Shown piece after piece: positions 39,268 through 47,289 of a stretch of DNA of 64,000 nucleotides. This stretch comes from Austwickia chelonae NBRC 105200 (lineage in GTDB: Bacteria > Actinomycetota > Actinomycetes > Actinomycetales > Dermatophilaceae): assembly GCF_000298175.1 (NCBI RefSeq), contig NZ_BAGZ01000005.1, positions 434,001-498,000 of the forward strand, read 5' to 3'. The position numbers and the translations under genes are program-made. Each line of letters begins with the position of its first letter. The stretch's first letter is position 1. The notes beneath the pieces are model-generated. The model had not been told where the DNA came from, searched no databases, and was given only the letters and a program-made list of their open reading frames with translations.

Positions 39268-40322
39268 GCGTTCGTGAACTTTCCTCGTCGGACGAGCAGT
39301 GCGAAGAAGGGTGCGCCGAGCAGGGCCACGAGGACACCTGCTTCGAGTTCGCCGGGCTGTACCACCAGGCGGCCGACGATGTCGCACAGGAGGAGGACGA
39401 TCCCGCCGAGCAGCCCGGCGTAGGGCACCAGCCACCGGTAGTCGGGTCCGGCCAGGTTGCGGGCGAGATGGGCGACCATCAGACCGAGGAAGGCGATGGG
39501 TCCGCAGGCCGCGGTGGCCGCGCCGGCGAGCAAGGTGATGGCGAGGATGCCGACGGAACGGACGAGGGGCAGATTGACACCCAGTCCACGGGCCACGTCG
39601 TCGCCCATGGTGAGCAGGTTGACTGCGGGCAGGGTGATCAGGGCCAGTGTCAGGCCGGCGAGGATGAAAAGCGTCAACGGCCAGATGACCTCGAAGGGGA
39701 CCCCGGCGACGGATCCGGCGTTCCAGAACCGGAGGGCGTTGAGGGCTTCACGGTCGGACAGGGCGATGAGTGTCGTCATCGCGGCGAAGAAGACGGCGAC
39801 GCCTTGACCGGTGAGAGCGAGGGTCAACGGGTCGCCTGTTCCTCGGCCGATGCTGGACAGGCCGAAGACGAGTGCGCCGGTGAGGGCTGCTCCGAGGAGG
39901 GCGAACCAGACGTACTGGAAGGGGTTGGCGAAGCCGAGGAAGGAGATGGCGGACACGACGGCGAAGGAGGCTCCGCTGTTCAGGCCCAGTAGTCCGGTGT
40001 CGGCGATGGGATTGCGGGTGTAGCCCTGGATGAGTGCGCCGCCGACGCCGAGGGCGAGGCCGGCGATGATCGCGAGGACCGTCCTGGGGACCCGGACGTT
40101 CTGCACGATGAGCCTGATCTCGGTGGCCCGCTGGTCGGGGTCCGGTGCGGCGGTCAGGCCTTGTCGGACTTCGTCGAAGGTCAGGGCTCGTGCGCCGACG
40201 AAGAGGGAGAGGGCGGCGGCGAGGAGGAGGGTGGCGGCGAGGAGGCCCAGTCCGGTGATCCGACGTCGTCGGGCCGTACGAGCCGGTGGACGCGTCGGGC
40301 GGTCGAGTTGAGTTGCGCCCAT
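39264..40322 (-). CDS. FecCD-family siderophore permease (CchC-like)
   Basis: Second membrane subunit of the importer, 352 residues with about nine hydrophobic segments. VRVPRTVLAIIAGLALGVGG, IQGYTRNPIADTGLLGLNSG and ACGPIAFLGLMVAHLARNL are the family motifs in order. First gene of the minus-strand uptake group. It is coupled by a 4-bp overlap to the following permease and driven from the divergent region that holds the iron box at 40380-40398. The Shine-Dalgarno sequence before the ATG at 40322 is poor, so the exact start is moderately certain. Confidence 0.93.
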   Translation of the reverse strand: MGATQLDRPTRPPARTARRRRITGLGLLAATLLLAAALSLFVGARALTFDEVRQGLTAAPDPDQRATEIRLIVQNVRVPRTVLAIIAGLALGVGGALIQGYTRNPIADTGLLGLNSGASFAVVSAISFLGFANPFQYVWFALLGAALTGALVFGLSSIGRGTGDPLTLALTGQGVAVFFAAMTTLIALSDREALNALRFWNAGSVAGVPFEVIWPLTLFILAGLTLALITLPAVNLLTMGDDVARGLGVNLPLVRSVGILAITLLAGAATAACGPIAFLGLMVAHLARNLAGPDYRWLVPYAGLLGGIVLLLCDIVGRLVVQPGELEAGVLVALLGAPFFALLVRRGKFTNA

Positions 40323-40379
40323 GGGGAGGCAGACTATCCCGCCGCTGTCGTTGCGGAGGCATCCGGACCATTGCGCAAG

Positions 40380-40398
40380 TTAGGCAAGGCTTGCTTTA
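40380..40398. promoter_or_regulatory. Iron box in the divergent permease / formyltransferase promoter region
   Basis: TTAGGCAAGGCTTGCTTTA matches the iron-box consensus at 13 of 19 positions, with the strongest half-site TTAGG. It lies about 40 bp before the formyltransferase start and 58 bp before the permease start, so one site could serve both directions. Confidence 0.68.
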
Positions 40399-40437
40399 CT
40401 AACGGCTGGCTTTTCTGCCCTTCCGAGGAGGAACCCC

Positions 40438-41385
40438 ATGCGGGTCGTCATGTTCGGTTATCAAACCTGGGGTCATCGCACCTTGAGGGCTCTTCTGGAG
40501 TCGGAGCACGACGTCGTCATGGTCGTGACTCATCCGAAGAGTGATCATGCCTACGAACGGATCTGGAACGATTCGGTCGCCGATCTCGCCACCGAGCACG
40601 GCGTGCCGGTCGTCATCCGGCAGCGGCCTGACGACGACGAACTGTTCCGGCAGCTCACCGAGGTCTCCCCCGACATCATCGTCGCCAACAACTGGCGCAC
40701 CTGGATACCGCCGCGCATCTACACCCTCCCCCGCCACGGCACCTTGAACATCCATGATTCCCTGTTGCCCAAGTACGCCGGGTTCTCCCCACTGATCTGG
40801 GCGCTCATCAACGGCGAGTCCGAGGTCGGAGTGACCGCGCACATGATGAACGAGACACTCGATGCCGGGGACATCGTCAGTCAGCACGCCGTTGCTGTCG
40901 AGTCGGGCGACACCACGACCGATCTCTTCCACAAGACGGTCGATCTGATTGCCCCGGTGACCATCGACGCCCTCGATCTGATCGCCTCGGGGAAGACCGA
41001 GTTCACCCCGCAGGACCGTTCCCAGGCCACTTTCTTCCACAAACGGGCCGAGGAGGACATCCGTATCGACTGGTCCTGGCCCGCTGACGTCCTGGAGCGT
41101 CTGGTCCGGGCGCAGTGTGCCCCGTACCCGTCGGCTTTCACCTTCCACCGGGGCGCCCGTCTGGAGATCGTCTCGGCTGTCGTCTCCAAAGGACGGTACG
41201 GCGGCACTCCCGGGCGCATCTTCTACCGCGAGGGTGACGGTGTGGTGATCGTCGCCGGGGCCGACGCCCGCACCGGACGCAACCACGGCTTGGCTGTCAC
41301 CCGGGTCCGCACCGAGGACGGACGGGAATTGCCGGCGACGGAGTACTTCACGTCCATGGGTGGGTATCTGACCGACCGGGCATGA
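40438..41385 (+). CDS. cchA: Hydroxyornithine formyltransferase (CchA-like, methionyl-tRNA formyltransferase fold)
   Basis: Cytosolic enzyme of 315 residues that should transfer a formyl group from N10-formyltetrahydrofolate to N5-hydroxyornithine before the NRPS uses it. The formyltransferase domain occupies about residues 1-200, with NIHDSLLPKYAGFSPLIW carrying the catalytic His region and TAHMMNETLDAGDIVSQ the conserved Asp. A C-terminal Fmt-like domain follows. It lacks the usual position next to fmt-type translation genes, and its cluster context points to siderophore assembly. The ATG at 40438 follows AGGAGG. Its substrate-making partner, an ornithine N-hydroxylase, is not in the window. 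Confidence 0.9.
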   Translation: MRVVMFGYQTWGHRTLRALLESEHDVVMVVTHPKSDHAYERIWNDSVADLATEHGVPVVIRQRPDDDELFRQLTEVSPDIIVANNWRTWIPPRIYTLPRHGTLNIHDSLLPKYAGFSPLIWALINGESEVGVTAHMMNETLDAGDIVSQHAVAVESGDTTTDLFHKTVDLIAPVTIDALDLIASGKTEFTPQDRSQATFFHKRAEEDIRIDWSWPADVLERLVRAQCAPYPSAFTFHRGARLEIVSAVVSKGRYGGTPGRIFYREGDGVVIVAGADARTGRNHGLAVTRVRTEDGRELPATEYFTSMGGYLTDRA

Positions 41386-41474
41386 AGGCGCGCCTCGTCA
41401 TATTTTGAAAAATGGCGAGGTGCCCTATCCGAGCGGCTACCCCGGGAGAATCTCAGGGAATTGAGCCAGAGTTC

Positions 41475-41520
41475 AGTCAGTGGTGGCCAGGGCAGCTGAC
41501 GGCCCTGGCCACCACTGACT
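41475..41520 (+). terminator. Terminator at the end of the siderophore cluster
   Basis: Perfect 19-bp inverted repeat, arms 41475-41493 and 41502-41520, with an 8-nt loop. It lies 90 bp after the formyltransferase stop and marks the edge between the cluster and the lower-GC accessory interval. Confidence 0.85.
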
Positions 41521-41596
41521 CGTGGGGTCACAGAAACTCGCGGATCATGCCTGGAGGACCCCCATGAGCAGAGAAAATCTGGCCGTCGATCACTGT

Positions 41597-42010
41597 TCAG
41601 GCATCGCCGAATAGGCGCAGACCTCGACCGTTCAGCGGTTCTCCGTTGTCATTCTTGAAGACCCTGTAGATCATCGAGATCAAGAAGCTGAATTCGACCG
41701 CAGCTATGACGACTCCCATAGGGCGGTACCAGGGAGTAAAAAAGCACAAGACAGCCGCGACAATCAAGCGGGCCCGGTTGTTGAAGTAGACATGATTCCT
41801 CTCCTGCACCTCATCCGTTTTATCTCTTAACGGCGCATGCACCACTGCGCTGTAGGCGACGGCCGAAAGGAATGCGCAACCTATCCACAAGGGATGCGCA
41901 TCGAAAATGCTCACCATCAACGCGGAAATGATCGCAGCCCCGAAGCAGGCGATCTCACAGAATCCCTTAACTTTATACGGATAACACAAAGCGGACGCCA
42001 CTCCATCCAT
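41597..42010 (-). CDS. Small membrane protein of unknown function
   Basis: Protein of 137 residues that I do not recognise. Four hydrophobic segments are visible: around residues 18-36, 43-60, 80-98 and 100-117. A charged loop, RDKTDEVQERNHVYFNN, lies in the middle. The gene is clearly richer in A and T than the flanking clusters and uses more AT-ending codons, which suggests acquisition from outside. No good Shine-Dalgarno sequence precedes the ATG at 42010. It has no operon partner. Confidence 0.55.
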   Translation of the reverse strand: MDGVASALCYPYKVKGFCEIACFGAAIISALMVSIFDAHPLWIGCAFLSAVAYSAVVHAPLRDKTDEVQERNHVYFNNRARLIVAAVLCFFTPWYRPMGVVIAAVEFSFLISMIYRVFKNDNGEPLNGRGLRLFGDA

Positions 42011-42200
42011 CCATTAAACTGCATGACTGAGTCTCGAACTTCTTGGCAAGCAAAGATTTACACGCAGGAAAATCTGGGGTTGCGAACAATTTTCACAATG
42101 CGCCAGTGATCTCCGATGCGCATCGTCGCGCAGCGGACCCTTGACCGCACCGATCACCACTGCTATATCTTCATCTCCCCCGACCATCGCACCCTAATAG

Positions 42201-42784
42201 TTGCACCAATACAGCTTGCCTGCCGTCGAATCCACCGAACAGCTCACCCGTGCAAAGCTGAGCGAAAGACCTGCTGACGCCGCCACCCCTCGCGCGCTCG
42301 ATCATCCGACACGACAGGTCCGCCTAGCTGAACTCCATATGCCGTCCAATGCATCTCCGACCTGGAGACATACCGCTCGCTGGCGATGCTCGGCCACCAG
42401 TTCAGCAGACAGCTCAGCGTTCGACTCGACACCATCGACCAACAACTCCTAGAACTGGTCGAACACTTGGGCGAGTCCGAGCGTCCAGCCGATGAGGTGC
42501 TCCACGAGCTGCTCCCGCTCACGGCCGAGTTTGAAGGACTGGTCATCAACCCCGTCTTCCACTTCGGGACGCCCCATACCTATGCCACAATCGTCGATGA
42601 CCGGTTGGGATCCCTCGAAGGCGCTCGTTTCCTCAAACGACAGACGACCGGTGAGTTCATGGTCCGCCGCTGCGTCCCTGCGATGAATTTCTTTCCAGCA
42701 CAATTATATTGTTCGGCATCCACGGTGCGAGACCTCACCCCACGGGTAACTCGCCGCTGCACTTATCTGAGTGTCATAGGCTAA
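42201..42784 (+). pseudogene. Remnant of a DUF3422 (COG4949) family gene, internally deleted and frameshifted
   Basis: Two reading frames carry pieces of one family. The frame starting at 42201 contains DHPTRQVRLAELHMP (about 42277-42321), like the DUF3422 N-terminus. A different frame after the stop at 42329-42331 runs to 42784 and contains VQCISDLETYRSLAML, FHFGTPHTYATIVDDRL, TTGEFMVRRCVPAM and CSASTVRDLTPRVTR. These resemble successive blocks of the DUF3422 C-terminal half. More than 100 residues of the middle are missing, and the terminal membrane segment is gone. The similarity is from memory of the family pattern, not from a search. Confidence 0.62.
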
Positions 42785-42789
42785 AAGCC

Positions 42790-43077
42790 ATGTCCAGGGG
42801 AAAATTCGAGGTCGATCTCGACCGTTTGCGCGCCACTGCAAATACGCTCAGCACCGTGGCCAAAACACTCGAGGCGGGGAGTATGCCGTCGAGCGTCGAC
42901 GCCGGGTCCAGTACGCAAGAACTCGGGTCAACGTTGGAGGCACTGCGCACCACATGCGCCAAAGCGGCCACGTCCACCCGGAAATTGGCCGATGAGATGA
43001 CGTCGACCGTCAAGCACTACGAGCAGAGCGACAGGACCGCAGCGAACACCGTGCGCCACAGCGCAGGAGGGAAGTGA
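42790..43077 (+). CDS. EspC/WXG100-like small secreted-type protein
   Basis: Protein of 95 residues, nearly all predicted helix. A central turn region around SSVDAGSSTQELG separates two helices, and the second ends in VKHYEQSDRTAANTV. Length, helix-turn-helix layout and the closing Y-x-x-x-D/E motif (YEQSD) resemble EspC/WXG100 substrates of type VII secretion. There is no signal peptide. The ATG at 42790 is the only start consistent with this fold. Its stop overlaps the start region of the next gene, so it is the first gene of a coupled operon. Confidence 0.6.
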   Translation: MSRGKFEVDLDRLRATANTLSTVAKTLEAGSMPSSVDAGSSTQELGSTLEALRTTCAKAATSTRKLADEMTSTVKHYEQSDRTAANTVRHSAGGK

Positions 43078-44156
43078 TGGCTGGCATCGACACCCGGGTC
43101 TTCGGCGACCCGTCCGCGTGCTTTGCCGCGTGCCGCTCGATCGAGGATCACCGTAAACGGGTGGCCAATGCAGCCGACGACGTGTCGAAGGTGCGAGTCA
43201 CGCTCGCCGGGTCATGGACAGGCATGGCAGCAGACGGCTTCTCCAAGAGGGCGAAGGAACACATCGAAAACCTCGACCAACTGACTAAAGACCTACGTAC
43301 AACGTGCGATGCCCTCAACGCCTTCGCGACCACCCTGCGCGACGTGCAGTTGGGCTTCGAGGACCTGCGCAAGAAGGCCATCTCTTACGGACTCGCCGTC
43401 GGCACCAACGAAATCAAGCTACCCGCCCCGCCGACAGATTCCACGAAAATCGCCTATCAAATGCTGGAGGACAAGGCCATTGAACTGCGGGAAAGGGAAA
43501 GCAACGCACACAATCAGCTTCAAGACATCATCAGTCCGCTGACCGATCGCACCGGGCTCGTCTGGTTCTTCGACAAAGCGAGCATCATCCCGCCCGACAG
43601 CGACGACCCCATCAAAAAAAGCCTGTACGCCGGTCAGGCCTTCAACAACATGCCGTCATGGATATCAGGTTGGAAGAAAGAGGTCCTAAGGCGTTTCCGT
43701 CCACGGTGGCCCAAAGGCAGCTCGATGGGCTCGCCGGGGGCCTTCCGCAAGATCGGAGAGATGAGCTCCTGGGAGAAGATCCGATCCGCGTGCAGTGACA
43801 AGAACTTCACCAAACCGGCCGCCAAGTGGACCAAGGTCGGCACAGCGACCGGAATCACCGGGGGTGTCCTCAACGGCGCGGCAGGTGCCTACGACCAGTG
43901 GACGAAGGACTCTGACGACCCGGGAATGTCGACAGGAAAGAAGGTCCGCCGGGCGACGGCCTTAGGTGCACTCACCGGTGGGGGCGCCTACTTGGGTGCC
44001 TCCGGCGGGGCCAAGGGCGGCGCGGCGATCGGGCTAGTGCTGGGCGGGCCACCCGGCGCGGCCATCGGCGCCATCGGAGGGGGCATCATCGGCGGGGTGG
44101 CCGGGTCTGCGGTCGGCGAGGGCATTGGCAAGTTCGCTACTGGCCTACTTAAATGA
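43077..44156 (+). CDS. WXG-type type VII secretion candidate with glycine-zipper C-terminus
   Basis: Protein of 359 residues. The N-terminal 110 residues are helical, with the turn SWTGMAADGF (W-x-G) like WXG100 or LXG toxin leader domains. A middle region has no recognised domain. The last 70 residues are a membrane-prone glycine zipper (GGAYLGASGGAKGGAAIG, then GAIGGGIIGGVAGSAVGEG) seen in pore-forming or membrane-inserting proteins. I infer a secreted effector that acts on membranes; no enzyme motif is visible. The ATG at 43077 follows AGGAGG at 6 nt and overlaps the previous stop codon. Confidence 0.6.
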   Translation: MAGIDTRVFGDPSACFAACRSIEDHRKRVANAADDVSKVRVTLAGSWTGMAADGFSKRAKEHIENLDQLTKDLRTTCDALNAFATTLRDVQLGFEDLRKKAISYGLAVGTNEIKLPAPPTDSTKIAYQMLEDKAIELRERESNAHNQLQDIISPLTDRTGLVWFFDKASIIPPDSDDPIKKSLYAGQAFNNMPSWISGWKKEVLRRFRPRWPKGSSMGSPGAFRKIGEMSSWEKIRSACSDKNFTKPAAKWTKVGTATGITGGVLNGAAGAYDQWTKDSDDPGMSTGKKVRRATALGALTGGGAYLGASGGAKGGAAIGLVLGGPPGAAIGAIGGGIIGGVAGSAVGEGIGKFATGLLK

Positions 44157-44244
44157 CTGTCCACCAAGAATCCCTTTGGCCGTTGACAACGCCTAGGGTG
44201 GCCCGGCGGATCTGGCCCTGCGTTGGCGAACGAGGAGAATGATC

Positions 44245-45141
44245 ATGGACTTCGTCAGTCACCAGAACTCTTGGGGGATGTCTGTCTTCTCGTTGTTGTT
44301 CGCTCTGGCCCTCTTGGGGAATGCGTACTGGGAGCGATCCAGCCCCGATCGGAACAGATGGTACGACGAGAATGACCCGTATAATTCGCTGTTCACATGG
44401 GGCTACCTGGGCCCACCACTGGGAGGGATGTTTTTCTTAGGGGCGTTCACGATGCTGCTGGAAAACGTCTTCCAGTTCAAAGTAAAGAACTTGCCCGTGG
44501 TGCACACCCCTTTCAAAATCATCATCGTCCTGTCGCTCTTCCTGGTGACCGCTATCCTGCTCGGGTACAGGGGCCAGTGGCTGATGCCACGCTGGGCACG
44601 CCCTCTCGAGAAGGACCGCCTCGCCCGTGTCCGCGCGGAACGTCGTTACCGTCTGGCCAAACTCTGGGCACGTCTGACGGACCGCCCAGCACCACCACCG
44701 CCGGCCATCCGAGACATTCCACCGCCTCGGTCCGTGAGTAAGACGCGCCGGTCTCCCCGCAAGGTCGAACAACAAGACCGCCGGGCAGCACCCCGCCGTA
44801 CCGGACCCCGCTCGGCGACGATCCGCATCACCCGGCCTCGACGCTTTGGCAACGCCATGCTGCGCAAGTGCGTCATTCAGGTCGATGGCGATGACGCCGC
44901 TGCCATCCGTCTCGGTGGCACCGCGGATATCGCCGTCACGGCTGGTTACCACTCCGTCCGGGTCCTCCTTGACTGGACTTGCTCTCCTTGTTGTGAAGTC
45001 GACGTCCCCGCTGGTGGCACTGCCACCTTGATGGTCATGAGCACTCCCGTGACCGCCTCCGGCCGTCACGATCCGGACGGCCACTATCTCGAACTCCACC
45101 ATGACACCACCGCCCCAACCCACTCCAAGGCCCACTCATGA
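44245..45141 (+). CDS. Membrane protein with C-terminal beta-sandwich-like domain
   Basis: Protein of 298 residues that I do not recognise by name. Three hydrophobic segments occupy the first 120 residues (VFSLLFALALLGNAYW, LGGMFFLGAFTMLLE, IIIVLSLFLVTAILLG). A basic, proline-rich linker follows to about residue 205. A final domain (CVIQVDGDDAAAIRL ... VTAGYHSVRVLLDW ... EVDVPAGGTATLMV) has the rhythm of a PEGA-like beta sandwich. The second ATG (44245) has AGGAG at 7 nt and is preferred over 44239. The following gene starts inside its stop codon. Possible immunity or export partner of the preceding effector (inference). Confidence 0.6.
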   Translation: MDFVSHQNSWGMSVFSLLFALALLGNAYWERSSPDRNRWYDENDPYNSLFTWGYLGPPLGGMFFLGAFTMLLENVFQFKVKNLPVVHTPFKIIIVLSLFLVTAILLGYRGQWLMPRWARPLEKDRLARVRAERRYRLAKLWARLTDRPAPPPPAIRDIPPPRSVSKTRRSPRKVEQQDRRAAPRRTGPRSATIRITRPRRFGNAMLRKCVIQVDGDDAAAIRLGGTADIAVTAGYHSVRVLLDWTCSPCCEVDVPAGGTATLMVMSTPVTASGRHDPDGHYLELHHDTTAPTHSKAHS

Positions 45142-45617
45142 GATCGACTCCTGCTCACACCCACACTGACACCACAGGGGACCTCACCCTCGCCGTCCCA
45201 GCCGACTGGGAAACGCTCGACGACGACACCCTCAGTGTCGGAATCACACTCGCCGTCGTCGCACCATGTTCTCCGGAACTTGAGTTCCGCCCCAACGCCG
45301 TCCTCACCCGCTCCGACATCGGACATCTGTCCCTCACACAGTGGCAGGAGAACAACGAACAGATCCTCGCCGAGAGGCTGACTGCCTACACGCCGCTGGA
45401 CCGCTTCGAAGAGTTCACCAACGGCGTCGTCACAGATCGGCGCCTGGCCGACTACGTCTCCCCGGAAGGCATCAACGTCACGATGGCGCAGTGGAGCCGC
45501 GCCCGCGCCGGGCGCGGGGTAACCCTCACCGTGACGATGGCCACGAGCGACGTACCCGCCAACACCGATCTCCTGGACCAGATTGGTGACTCTTTCCACT
45601 GGGTGGACCAGGCATGA
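45138..45617 (+). CDS. LpqN/LpqT-like domain protein, cytoplasmic form
   Basis: Protein of 159 residues resembling the LpqN/LpqT (Mog1/PsbP-like) fold: LAVPADWETLDDD near the start, PNAVLTRSD, and the closing TLTVTMATSDVPANTDLLDQIGDSF. Mycobacterial LpqN proteins are lipoproteins, but this one has no signal peptide and should remain in the cytoplasm. Such signal-less forms commonly sit beside type VII-type genes in actinobacteria. It overlaps the genes on both sides by 4 bp (ATGA), so the operon is tightly coupled. Confidence 0.6.
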   Translation: MRSTPAHTHTDTTGDLTLAVPADWETLDDDTLSVGITLAVVAPCSPELEFRPNAVLTRSDIGHLSLTQWQENNEQILAERLTAYTPLDRFEEFTNGVVTDRRLADYVSPEGINVTMAQWSRARAGRGVTLTVTMATSDVPANTDLLDQIGDSFHWVDQA

Positions 45618-46414
45618 TCACCTACGACGCAGGCTCAGGCACCTTAGCCCTGGATGGCCGGACGCTGCAGGGGCTACTCGCCCGCCTCACCACGAGCGAT
45701 GACTCCACCACCGGGGACGCCGCGCAAGAGGAGCCCAACCTCTTTGACCTGGCGGAGGCTGAACGTGCGGGAGCATACGTCGGCCAGACCCCGGTGCCCG
45801 AACTCGCGCACCGTTTCGCAATCATGGCCGACCCGTGGCTGGTCGTGGACATTGAGCTCACCGGGTTAGACGAGCCGGTGGGACACCGTATCTGGCTTCG
45901 ACCCGAGGGCGGCGCCGGGGTCGCGGATGCAGGTGAGGGCCACTATCGTCTCGGCGGGCTGCACCCCTCGTCGCTCCCCGCCGTGCTGATCCGGCTAGCT
46001 CGCCTCGGGCCGAGACCACGACACGGCTTGCACGGTGTTCAGCCGCTCCCCGAAGAAGTGATCGACATCGTCCGGCGGCAAGGCGGTCAGAGCGCCACCG
46101 AGGAGCTAACACGGCTCCTGTCTCCCTCGCCTGTGCGCGATGCCGTTGCAGCCGGGCAGTGGCGCTGCGTGACCATGACGACCCATTGGTCACCGCACCT
46201 CACACCCGATCAGCCCCCCAGAGCCGAGGCTATCGTGCTCCTCGACACCCCAGTCGGACTGGCCCGATTCGAGCCACGCGACACCGGGCTAGAGATCATC
46301 CCCACCACTATGAGCACGCTCTGGCCGGAACTCATCCTGCTGACGCAGCCAGCAGAGGCTGCGATAACGGGCCCAGCAGCTACGTTAACGACCCAGCCTC
46401 GCCTTCTCACCTAG
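45614..46414 (+). CDS. Hypothetical protein, possible EspG-like chaperone
   Basis: Last gene of the coupled operon, 266 residues, without a signal peptide or membrane segment. FRAMEWORK features are an acidic N-terminal half, a central VVDIELTGLDEPVGHRIWLR strand region, and the closing EAIVLLDTPVGLARFEP followed by STLWPELILL. The last part is reminiscent of the EspG C-terminal pattern, in which a strand pair ends in DTPxGR. EspG proteins are cytosolic chaperones for type VII substrates, which would suit the context, but the similarity is weak. It may equally be an unrelated family. Confidence 0.5.
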   Translation: MITYDAGSGTLALDGRTLQGLLARLTTSDDSTTGDAAQEEPNLFDLAEAERAGAYVGQTPVPELAHRFAIMADPWLVVDIELTGLDEPVGHRIWLRPEGGAGVADAGEGHYRLGGLHPSSLPAVLIRLARLGPRPRHGLHGVQPLPEEVIDIVRRQGGQSATEELTRLLSPSPVRDAVAAGQWRCVTMTTHWSPHLTPDQPPRAEAIVLLDTPVGLARFEPRDTGLEIIPTTMSTLWPELILLTQPAEAAITGPAATLTTQPRLLT

Positions 46415-46556
46415 ACCAGGCGCGGACGTGACTTCCAACGCTGCCAACTCGGTCAGCGAGGGGATTTCGTCGGCCGGCAACGCTCTCGGGTCGGTTCTGA
46501 TGACAGTGACCACGAACGCTGGTCATCCATGACGGTGCGGCCGTTCGAGGCGGGGC

Positions 46557-46778
46557 CTAGATCGCAGGACACTCGGCGGGGCCGGTGAAGCCGATCTTGC
46601 CGAAGGTGAACATGACGACGAAGTAAATGGCGGTGAAGACGCCGACGTTGATGAGGTCCCAACCCGACAGAGCCGTCCATCGAGGCGCAGTGAGGCTGGT
46701 CACGGGCGCTGTCTGCACTGATTTCGCGCGCCCGGAGCGCAGCTCTGGAGCAGAGCAGTTTCTCCGCGGCGCATCCAC
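46557..46778 (-). pseudogene. N-terminal fragment of an ECF transporter S component (MptD type)
   Basis: The frame encodes SGWDLINVGVFTAIYFVVMF and then TFGKIGFTGPAE before an early stop. This is the characteristic first membrane segment of MptD-family substrate-binding components of energy-coupling factor transporters, which are normally about 190 residues long. The remaining segments are absent, so I call it a broken gene. The flanking sequence on both sides (46415-46851) shows no further supported gene. Confidence 0.6.
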
Positions 46779-46851
46779 CGTCTCCCCCTACCCGATTCCC
46801 CGCCCCAGCCCATCCGATGACAAGCCCGACAGCAGACCCCTAACATCACGA

Positions 46852-46899
46852 AGCCCTGGTGAGGAAATCCTCGCCAGGGTTTCAGGTCGCCGGGACAAC
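46852..46899. repeat. Imperfect copy of the tRNA-Pro 3' end plus terminator (att-like repeat, copy 1)
   Basis: About 48 bp resembling 47527-47574, with roughly seven or eight mismatches. It has the same terminator hairpin (AGCCCTGG-TGAGGA / TCCTCGCCAGGG) followed by a degenerate tRNA 3' end (CGGGACAACA against CGGGACGACA). Together with copy 2 it brackets the two small SdpI-region genes. It may also terminate that mini-operon. Confidence 0.7.
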
Positions 46900-46938
46900 A
46901 ATTCCGCCAAACAGCTCACACATTACCGACTCATGACG

Positions 46939-47289
46939 CTAGCGGACCCCACGTTCTGCTTGAACAGCTGCTACCACATGAAGGATGCCCCATAGCGCGG
47001 TACCGATGCCGAGGCCGACCCCCATGGCAGAGTCTTTGCTGAACCCAGCGAACGACATGGCAACTCCGGTGACAGCGCAGAGAACCCCACATACAGTTCC
47101 GGCAACTATCCACGGCCAGGCGATGCGGTGGCCACGCTCCCAGGATTCACTGCTGGCCAGCAGCGCTGGCGTCCTAATACCGACCCAGGCATTCATTCCA
47201 CGACGCGTAATCTGGCGTGGACTCACCAAAATGCACGTTCCAATATACACGGCCATAGATAAAGTCATAGTAATTATGACCACCAACAT
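46939..47289 (-). CDS. SdpI-family membrane protein
   Basis: Membrane protein of 116 residues. An N-terminal segment (VVIITMTLSMAVYIGTCILV) is followed by MNAWVGIRTPALLASSESW and GHRIAWPWIV, the signature loop of SdpI proteins (GxRTPxTxxSxExWxxxHR). Two more hydrophobic segments close the protein. In Bacillus, SdpI confers immunity to the SdpC killing factor and signals to a repressor. Here only the family can be claimed. The ATG at 47289 has AAGGAGG at 4-nt spacing. It overlaps the upstream small gene by 16 bp and lies in a lower-GC segment. Confidence 0.75.
   Translation of the reverse strand: MLVVIITMTLSMAVYIGTCILVSPRQITRRGMNAWVGIRTPALLASSESWERGHRIAWPWIVAGTVCGVLCAVTGVAMSFAGFSKDSAMGVGLGIGTALWGILHVVAAVQAERGVR

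Noticed and set aside
40323-40437. Space for a hidden cchB or mbtH gene between permease and formyltransferase
   Set aside because: Only 115 bp remain, occupied by the divergent promoter and iron box. No NAD(P)H- or FAD-binding motif of a monooxygenase was seen in any frame across the cluster.
42244-42549. 101-codon minus-strand frame over the DUF3422 remnant
   Set aside because: Serine-rich, no Shine-Dalgarno sequence and no similarity; the plus-strand family motifs are the better explanation.
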